NCBI GenBank assembly: GCA_013202925.1 | Contig: JABMRA010000088.1 | Span: 1 to 19,018, forward strand | Origin: Candidatus Omnitrophota bacterium | GTDB lineage: Bacteria; Omnitrophota; Gorgyraeia; Gorgyraeales; Gorgyraeaceae | Direction of reading: 5' to 3' | Length of the DNA: 19,018 bases | Shown: positions 13,897 to 19,018 of the stretch, piece by piece | Layout of the letters: the number at the start of each line of letters is the position of its first letter | Numbering within the stretch: the first letter of the stretch is position 1 | Made by a program: the position numbers and the translations under genes | Notes under the pieces: generated by a model | What the model saw: the letters and a program-made list of their open reading frames with translations, nothing else | Database searches by the model: none | What the model was told of the DNA's origin: nothing

Positions 13897-14400
13897 TTAT
13901 TTTTTATAACTATCGTTCAAGAGCTTGATTATCTCGTCTGTTATATCCATTTTGTCCTGACCGTATAAAAGCACCCTGTCATTCAGTATGATCGAATACC
14001 CTTCGCTCTTTCCGTATTCCTGTATTACGGTATTCATCTCCTGCAGGATGTCCCTGACCATGTCGTCTCTCTCCTTAGTAAGCTCGGCCTTTGCGTCCTG
14101 GTCAAATTCCTGAAGGGTGTGTATCTTTGATTCTATATCCGCCTCTTTTTTCTTCCTGGCGTTCTCGTTCATGAGTTCGACCTCATCCCTCATCTTCCTT
14201 ATATCCTTTACAAGTGTTTCTCTCTGCTCCTGCTTTACATCCCCCTTTTTTTCCAGCGCCTTATCAAAATCCTTTGTCTTCTGGTATTCATCAAATGCCC
14301 TTGACAGGTCTACATGGCCGATCCTTTCGACTGACTGGGCAAGGCTCAGCCCTGCGAACAAAAATATTCCGATTAAACTAAGAACAAAAATCTTTTTCAT
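13897..14400 (-). CDS. OmpH/Skp-family periplasmic chaperone
   Basis: The protein has 167 residues, within the Skp family range. A signal peptide MKKIFVLSLIGIFLFAGLSL is followed by AQ, with a likely cut there. After GHVDLSRAFDEYQKTKDFDK comes a long charged helical region (about 50-115) rich in Lys, Glu and Asp, the coiled-coil tentacles of Skp. The C-terminal part, IQEYGKSEGYSIILND, returns to the body domain, and the protein ends in the usual TDEIIKLLND. Skp proteins hold unfolded outer-membrane proteins in the periplasm for delivery to BamA. The gene lies 16 nt after bamA, and GGAGG sits about 5 nt before the ATG. The bamA-skp-lpxD order is the classical one. Confidence 0.93.
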   Translation of the reverse strand: MKKIFVLSLIGIFLFAGLSLAQSVERIGHVDLSRAFDEYQKTKDFDKALEKKGDVKQEQRETLVKDIRKMRDEVELMNENARKKKEADIESKIHTLQEFDQDAKAELTKERDDMVRDILQEMNTVIQEYGKSEGYSIILNDRVLLYGQDKMDITDEIIKLLNDSYKK

Positions 14401-14416
14401 CGAATCCTCCGCATTT

Positions 14417-16750
14417 CTAAAATCCCCTGCTCATGCTAAAATGAAACCTTGGCTTGTCCTCCTGCCAGGTTTCCGAATTCAAAGGAAAGCCAAGGTCCAG
14501 TTTTACAGGGCCTATGGGCGTGTTCAATCTAATCCCTGCGCCGGCACCTGCCTTTATCCCTTTGGTGGCATCGCCGTTCTTTGGTTTTGAATCAGGCCTG
14601 CACCAGACATTTCCTCCGTCGATAAATAACGCGCCCTTTATATTTTTTACTATAGGGAACGTGAGTTCTGCATTGGCCACTACCATTGTGCCGCCGCCTA
14701 TCGGATCTCCTGAGGCATCCCTTGGACCAACGTCACGCTCTTTATATCCGCGTATTGTATACGTGCCGCCAGCAAAGAATCTATGATATATAGGGACCTT
14801 TGATGAATCGCCATATGAAGAGACGACGCCGTTTCTGAGCTTTAGCTCCAGGACGAACGGCCCTATTTCAGAATAATGGCTGTTAGAATTAAAAAACTTC
14901 GCAAAATCTCTATCCCCGCCCACGGGTCCGCCTGCCACCTCTATGGATCCGCTCACCACGATACCCCTTTTAGGAGTAAATACATTGTCCCTTGTGTCTC
15001 TTGTAAGCTGGAAGAAAACGCTTGATACGGTCTTTTTGCCTAACTCATCTGTCAATTCCTGAGACGCGCTGGCAGACAGATCCGATATATCAACCGTCTC
15101 CAGCCTGTATGTAAAATCTCCTCTTACAAATTCAGTAAATTCTTTTCCCAATCTAAGGGCTCCTCCCTGTCTCTCTTCGTCGTACGCATATCCTGTGGCT
15201 CCGCTGCGATTGCGCTCACTGGCATACAGGTCGATTCCGAAAGAAAGGGGCCAATCCAATATCCACGGTTCGGTCCAGCTCAAAAGATAATTCTTGCGCA
15301 CACTGCCGAACTCTGCCCTCAATTTAAGGTCCTGGCCGTCTCCTGTGAATGTAGGAAAATTCAAGAGGTCGAAATTACGCTGCTCTATTTCCACAAAACC
15401 TATCAGTCGGTCAATGGAAGAAAAACCTCCGCCAAAACTGAGCTCCCCTGTCTTAGACTCTTTTACCTCTACTAACATATCTTTGCGGTCTGCGACATCA
15501 GTGTCTTCTATGTCAAAAGTTGCATCTTCGAAAAATCCAAGATTATAAATCCGCTCCTTGCTCCTTTTTAATTTACTGCCGTCGTATTGCTCGCCAGGGT
15601 CTATCCTCAATTCCCTTCTGATAACAATGTCCTTTGTCTTGGCGTTGCCCTTTATATTGATCTTATTTACGTAGCAGACCTGGCCTTCTACGATATTATA
15701 GGTAGCGTCCACCCTGTCTGTCTGAAGATTCAAAAGCGTGTCAGGTTTTACCTTGGCCATGATATAACCTTTATCAAAATAATATTCCTGGATGCTGCTC
15801 ACCTCTGTGTACAGGACAGTCTCCGTAAAGGTGTCCCCCGGCTTCATCTTCAAAAGTGATTTCAATTCCTCTGTGCTAAATATGGAGTTTCCGACTATCT
15901 TTACGTCGCCTGCTATATATTTCCTTCCTTCCTCAGCGCGCACTACCAATTCTATCCACTTCTTCCCGCCCTTCTCCTGGGATGCCATTTCGTAACTGGC
16001 CTCTGCATCGAGAAAACCCTCGCTCTTATAAAAATGCTTCAGGCGTTCCATGTCGTCGTCAGCTACATCCTTTTTATATACACCTGACCTGAAAAAACCG
16101 GAGGTCCTGCTCTTCATTATCTTGATAAGACGTCCGTCTGAAAAGGCAGTGTTGCCGATTATCTTTATCCTCCTCACGACCGCCCTCGGGCCTTCCTTTA
16201 TGATAAAGACCGCGGTCGCATCGTTCGTCTTTTCGTCTATATCTATCCTGTATGAAGCCTCTACCCATGGATAACCGGCCCTTTTATACAGGTCTTCTAT
16301 CGCCTCCGCGTCCTTTTTAAGTTTACGCTCGTCCGCAAATTCATTTAATTTCGACTTAACGTGCGGGGTCAGCTTTTTTTCCTTATAAATCCTGCTGCCT
16401 ATAAATTTGATCGCTGTCAAAGGCGGTTTCTCAGTGACTACGAATACTACGCCTACGCCGTCCTGGACCTCTTCAAGCGAAACAGTCACGTCTCTGAAAA
16501 AACCCATGAGGTAGAGCCGCTTGACATCCTCATTGACCACCTTTTCTAAAAATACGTCTCCCCTCTTTGTCTTTAATTTGGATAATATCTTGGCCGAGGA
16601 AACGGTCTTGTTGTTCCTTACGTCCACATATTTGATGATCTTCTTGGAATCGCTTTCTTGAGCCAGGGAAACGGGAGAGAGGGATGTGCCTGTGAAAAAT
16701 AATATCGCAGCCAATGCAAGGAAAACCCTTTTTGCATTCATTTTGTCCAT
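14417..16750 (-). CDS. bamA: Outer membrane protein assembly factor BamA
   Basis: The protein has 777 residues from the ATG at 16750. It inserts beta-barrel proteins into the outer membrane. Residues 1-30 are a signal peptide (MDKMNAKRVF then a hydrophobic core, ending SLA). About 38-430 hold five POTRA repeats, with markers such as IKYVDVRNNKTV, IKFIGSRIYKEKKL, VRRIKIIGNTAF and VGNSIFSTEEL. The barrel follows, with FAGGTYTIRGYKERDVGP carrying the RGY loop-6 signature. The last residue is Phe (HFSMSRGF), the usual barrel end. The frame can be read 15 codons further up to 16795, but that runs straight through the promoter and is rejected. A second ATG at 16741 is possible. Neither start has a Shine-Dalgarno, and the predicted transcript begins only a few bases upstream. 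Confidence 0.96.
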   Translation of the reverse strand: MDKMNAKRVFLALAAILFFTGTSLSPVSLAQESDSKKIIKYVDVRNNKTVSSAKILSKLKTKRGDVFLEKVVNEDVKRLYLMGFFRDVTVSLEEVQDGVGVVFVVTEKPPLTAIKFIGSRIYKEKKLTPHVKSKLNEFADERKLKKDAEAIEDLYKRAGYPWVEASYRIDIDEKTNDATAVFIIKEGPRAVVRRIKIIGNTAFSDGRLIKIMKSRTSGFFRSGVYKKDVADDDMERLKHFYKSEGFLDAEASYEMASQEKGGKKWIELVVRAEEGRKYIAGDVKIVGNSIFSTEELKSLLKMKPGDTFTETVLYTEVSSIQEYYFDKGYIMAKVKPDTLLNLQTDRVDATYNIVEGQVCYVNKINIKGNAKTKDIVIRRELRIDPGEQYDGSKLKRSKERIYNLGFFEDATFDIEDTDVADRKDMLVEVKESKTGELSFGGGFSSIDRLIGFVEIEQRNFDLLNFPTFTGDGQDLKLRAEFGSVRKNYLLSWTEPWILDWPLSFGIDLYASERNRSGATGYAYDEERQGGALRLGKEFTEFVRGDFTYRLETVDISDLSASASQELTDELGKKTVSSVFFQLTRDTRDNVFTPKRGIVVSGSIEVAGGPVGGDRDFAKFFNSNSHYSEIGPFVLELKLRNGVVSSYGDSSKVPIYHRFFAGGTYTIRGYKERDVGPRDASGDPIGGGTMVVANAELTFPIVKNIKGALFIDGGNVWCRPDSKPKNGDATKGIKAGAGAGIRLNTPIGPVKLDLGFPLNSETWQEDKPRFHFSMSRGF

Positions 16751-16760
16751 TATTAGTATG

Positions 16761-16789
16761 AATATATCATATATATAAATGTCTGTCAA
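16761..16789 (-). promoter_or_regulatory. Promoter of the bamA-skp-lpx operon
   Basis: On the minus strand TTGACA (16784-16789) is followed after 17 bp by TATATT (16761-16766). It has the same -35, spacer length and -10 as the gdhA promoter. A second TTGACA lies immediately upstream at 16790-16795. The predicted start near 16754 is only about 3-4 nt before the ATG at 16750. Confidence 0.82.
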
Positions 16790-16819
16790 TGTCAAGCCCC
16801 CCTCTGTCCGACTAAATAG

Positions 16820-18175
16820 TTATTCCACTACCTCTTCGCCTACCATTGTGAGGTTCTCAAACCTGACGTATTCTTTTATGAATGTCAGCTTAATTGTACC
16901 TACAGGCCCGTTGCGCTGTTTGGCTATGATGAGTTCTGCTATCCCCCTGTTCTCCTCTGTGGGATTATAATATTCTTCTCTCAATAAGAGTCCTACCAGA
17001 TCGGCATCCTGTTCTATTGCCCCGGATTCTCTTAAATCCGAAAGTTGGGGTCTCCGATCCTGCCTGGACTCCACTGCCCTTGAAAGCTGACTCACGGCTA
17101 TCAATGGTACGCTCAATTCTCTTGCAAGGGCCTTTAGCGAACGGGATATCTCTGATATCTCCTGCTGCCTGTTCTCGCTCCCTGGCAGACCCTGCATCAA
17201 CTGAAGATAATCCACTATTATAAGCTGGATATCGTACTGGGACTTCAACCTTCTCGCCTTTGCCCTTAGTTCCAGAACAGAAAGGCTGGCTGTATCGTCT
17301 ATGAAAATCGGCGCCTCTGAAAGTTTGCCTGCTGCATTTGTAAGGCGCGGCCAGTCGGTCTGGGACAGGAAGCCGGTCCTGACATTGTGGGCGTTTACGC
17401 GCGCATGGGAGCACAGCATCCTCTGTACCAATTGCTCTTTGGACATCTCGAGTGAGAATATAACGAGCGGTTTTTTTCCGGCTATACCCACATGCTCTGC
17501 CATAGACGCCATCAGGGCGCTCTTGCCCATGGACGGACGCCCTGCAATGACTACCAGGTCTGCAGGGTGCAGCCCTGCTGTCAGACTATCGAAATCGGTA
17601 AACCCGGTCGCTATACCAGTAACGTGCGCCTTTTTCTGATATAAGATGTCTATGGTCTCTATACTGTCTTTTATCAACTCTTTTATGAGCGCGAAATTCG
17701 TATCTGTCTTCCTGGAGGATATCTCGAATATCGTACGTTCTGCCTTATCAAGGATCTTTTCAACGTCCCCCTGCGCATCATAGCTCTCGGAGATTATATT
17801 CGTAGAGGCAGAGATAAGATTGCGCAGGATGCTCTTCTCCTTTACGATACCTGCATAATGTTTTACGTTTGCGGCTGTTGGCACTACTGTAGTAAGGCCT
17901 GTAACATACGTGGGGCCGCCTATCCTTTCCAGGTCCTCCGCCTTTTTCAATTCTTCTATCAGGGTAACTATATCGATCGTCTTGTTGTTGCCGTACATCT
18001 TTAGAATACACTCAAAGACCTTCCGGTTTGCGTCGCCATAAAAACAGTTTGCGTCCAGAAGTTCTATGGCGTCTGCGATGGCATGTTCTTCTATAAGCAT
18101 CGACCCCAACACAGCCATCTCTGCTTCCAGATTCTGCGGCGGCATCTTCTCCAGATACATATCAACCTTATCCAT
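16820..18175 (-). CDS. dnaB: Replicative DNA helicase DnaB
   Basis: The protein has 451 residues, typical of the family. This hexameric 5'-3' helicase opens DNA ahead of the replisome and recruits primase. Residues about 10-110 are the N-terminal domain (PPQNLEAEMAVLGSMLIEE). A linker follows, then the RecA-like motor from about 185: GIATGFTDFDSLTAGLHPAD, Walker A GRPSMGKSA at about 212-220, SLEMSKEQLVQRML, Walker B LIIVDYLQLM near 320, and ISRSLKALARELSVPLIAVSQLSR. No intein is present. GAGGT lies 4 nt before the ATG and rplI ends 10 nt upstream, so the two are probably coupled. The rpsR-rplI-dnaB order is common across bacteria. No terminator is visible between dnaB and the bamA promoter. 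Confidence 0.97.
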   Translation of the reverse strand: MDKVDMYLEKMPPQNLEAEMAVLGSMLIEEHAIADAIELLDANCFYGDANRKVFECILKMYGNNKTIDIVTLIEELKKAEDLERIGGPTYVTGLTTVVPTAANVKHYAGIVKEKSILRNLISASTNIISESYDAQGDVEKILDKAERTIFEISSRKTDTNFALIKELIKDSIETIDILYQKKAHVTGIATGFTDFDSLTAGLHPADLVVIAGRPSMGKSALMASMAEHVGIAGKKPLVIFSLEMSKEQLVQRMLCSHARVNAHNVRTGFLSQTDWPRLTNAAGKLSEAPIFIDDTASLSVLELRAKARRLKSQYDIQLIIVDYLQLMQGLPGSENRQQEISEISRSLKALARELSVPLIAVSQLSRAVESRQDRRPQLSDLRESGAIEQDADLVGLLLREEYYNPTEENRGIAELIIAKQRNGPVGTIKLTFIKEYVRFENLTMVGEEVVE

Positions 18176-18185
18176 GATTACCTCT

Positions 18186-18629
18186 TTATTTCTTTACGAC
18201 CCATACCTTTGCTTCGCCGCTGACCTCAGGGTGAAGCTTTACGCTGACATGATACACGCCCAGTTTACTTATTGGCTCTTTTATGACGATCTTCCGTTTA
18301 TCTATCGAAAACCCTTCCTCTTCAAATGCGCGCGCGATATCCTGCGTGGTCACACTGCCAAAAAGCTTATCGTCGTCTCCTGCCTCGACAGGGATGGTGC
18401 AGGAAATAAGAGAAAGTTTTTCTTTAAGCTCTTCCGCAAGCCTTTTTTCTTTTGCAAGGGCCGCTATCTTCTTTTTCTTTATATCTTCAATGATCTTTAA
18501 GTTTGAACTCGTTGCCGGCTTTGCCAGATTCTTCGGAAACAGAAAATTCCTCGCATAGCCTTCTTTTACCTGAACAGTATCGCCTATTGAACCCAGCTTA
18601 TTTACGTCCTCTATTAAAATAACCTTCAT
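18186..18629 (-). CDS. rplI: 50S ribosomal protein L9
   Basis: The protein has 147 residues from the ATG at 18629, close to the usual 148-150. L9 binds 23S rRNA at the base of the L1 stalk and helps keep the reading frame. The N-terminal domain has the signature LGSIGDTVQVKEGYARNFLF and PKNLA. A long charged helix follows (about 45-78, KIIEDIKKKKIAALAKEKRL), then the C-terminal domain with LFGSVTTQDIARAF and HPEVSGEAKVWVV. A TTG 6 nt upstream (18635) could extend the frame by two codons, but GGAGG is 8 nt from the ATG, so 18629 is chosen. It follows rpsR by about 30 nt. Confidence 0.96.
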   Translation of the reverse strand: MKVILIEDVNKLGSIGDTVQVKEGYARNFLFPKNLAKPATSSNLKIIEDIKKKKIAALAKEKRLAEELKEKLSLISCTIPVEAGDDDKLFGSVTTQDIARAFEEEGFSIDKRKIVIKEPISKLGVYHVSVKLHPEVSGEAKVWVVKK

Positions 18630-18658
18630 TATCAATTCCTCCGTCTTTCAGCCCTGAA

Positions 18659-18946
18659 TTATTCTCCCGCAAACGGCAACAGCGCGATATACCTCGCCCT
18701 CTTTACGGCAATGGCTACGCTCCTCTGGTGCTTGGCGCAGTTTCCGGTTACGCGGCCTGGCAGGATCTTGCCTTTTTCAGTTACAAATCTCTTTAGTTTT
18801 ACAATATCCTTGTGATCTATCTTTTCTACTTTGTCCGCGCAAAACCTGCAGCTTTTTTTGATGAAAAATTTATCTCTGGGCTTTCTCTTTTTCATCCCTG
18901 CGCGGGTCTTTTTCTGAAATTTGCTAGCTCTTCTCGGTTCCGGCAT
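18659..18946 (-). CDS. rpsR: 30S ribosomal protein S18
   Basis: The protein has 95 residues, a little longer than the roughly 75 of E. coli because of a basic N-terminal tail (RRASKFQKKTRAGMKKRKPR). S18 pairs with S6 on the platform of the small subunit. The core has DHKDIVKLKRFVTEKGKILP, then RVTGNCAKHQRSVAIAVKRA and RYIALLPFAGE. CRFC near residues 33-36, with the later Cys and His in NCAKHQR, forms the potential zinc-ribbon type (C+) of S18. GGGAGG lies 4 nt before the ATG. A hairpin (18959-18990) sits just upstream of it. rpsF and ssb, the usual upstream partners, would lie beyond the window. Confidence 0.95.
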   Translation of the reverse strand: MPEPRRASKFQKKTRAGMKKRKPRDKFFIKKSCRFCADKVEKIDHKDIVKLKRFVTEKGKILPGRVTGNCAKHQRSVAIAVKRARYIALLPFAGE

Positions 18947-18958
18947 TTAACCTCCCTT

Positions 18959-18990
18959 AAATTAGCCCTCGCCTTCGGCTCGGGTAATTT
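18959..18990 (-). promoter_or_regulatory. Hairpin directly upstream of the rpsR ribosome-binding site
   Basis: AAATTA (18959-18964) pairs with TAATTT (18985-18990). After one bulge CCC pairs with GGG, then a 2x2 internal loop, then GCC/GGC closing a TTC loop. It ends 2 nt before GGGAGG (18951-18956). It could affect rpsR translation or be another small GC-rich palindrome. No T-tract follows, so it is not an intrinsic terminator of an upstream gene. Confidence 0.4.
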
Positions 18991-18995
18991 CACAG

Positions 18996-19001
18996 ATAAT
19001 A
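18996..19001 (-). promoter_or_regulatory. Possible -10 element upstream of rpsR
   Basis: The minus strand reads TATTAT (5/6 match to -10). A -35 at the usual 17-bp spacing would fall just outside the window, so this cannot be judged further. Confidence 0.2.
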
Positions 19002-19018
19002 ACAGATTTCGTGTACAA

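Noticed and set aside
16751..16795. Longer bamA start at 16795
   Set aside because: The extra codons coincide with the -35 and -10 elements, and the signal peptide begins at the later Met.
1..19018. tRNA, rRNA, insertion sequences or prophage genes
   Set aside because: None seen; all long frames belong to housekeeping families on one strand.

Overview
The window reads as one stretch of chromosome from a diderm (Gram-negative) bacterium. Every credible gene lies on the minus strand, so transcription runs from high to low coordinates. BamA, an OmpH/Skp-like chaperone, LpxA, LpxC, LpxD and LpxI show an LPS-type outer membrane. A fused LpxC-FabZ, LpxI rather than LpxH as the pyrophosphatase, and the gene order suggest an uncultivated diderm lineage such as Omnitrophota. 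That placement is a guess; nothing here proves the taxon.

Layout in transcription order. (1) 18946-16820: rpsR, rplI and dnaB, a ribosome/replication operon with short gaps. (2) 16750-9840: an envelope operon, bamA, ompH/skp, lpxD, lpxC-fabZ, lpxA, lpxI, driven by a near-consensus sigma70 promoter just upstream of bamA. It covers outer-membrane protein insertion, periplasmic chaperoning and the early lipid A steps; lpxB is not in the window. (3) 9760-7186: a GAF-ANTAR RNA-binding regulator, queF (queuosine) and type I glutamine synthetase glnA, apparently continuing the same transcription direction. (4) 7006-6263: a DUF3108 protein after a highly structured gap. (5) 6076-4739: gdhA, with a near-perfect promoter and a roughly 115-nt leader that contains an intrinsic-terminator-like hairpin. 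(6) 4590-1288: carB with its own extended -10 promoter. (7) 1241 to the window edge: a DUF1846 protein, cut by the boundary.

The most unusual feature is a set of four intergenic elements at 8533-8598, 8995-9055, 9767-9834 and 11421-11521. Each is built from units of exactly 7 bp in two opposing arms around an oligo-T core (oligo-A in the mRNA). The unit sequence differs between sites, but period, symmetry, core and orientation are the same. They fill almost the whole space between one gene's stop codon and the next gene's start codon, sometimes containing the stop, and in three cases they sit where a Shine-Dalgarno sequence should be. A related 5-bp-period hairpin lies between glnA and the DUF3108 gene.

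A second unusual feature is an 83-bp GC-rich multi-hairpin palindromic element inserted in frame inside carB, in the linker between its two synthetase halves. It resembles in principle the Rickettsia palindromic elements found inside genes. The gdhA leader attenuator and a nearly leaderless bamA start are further points of interest.
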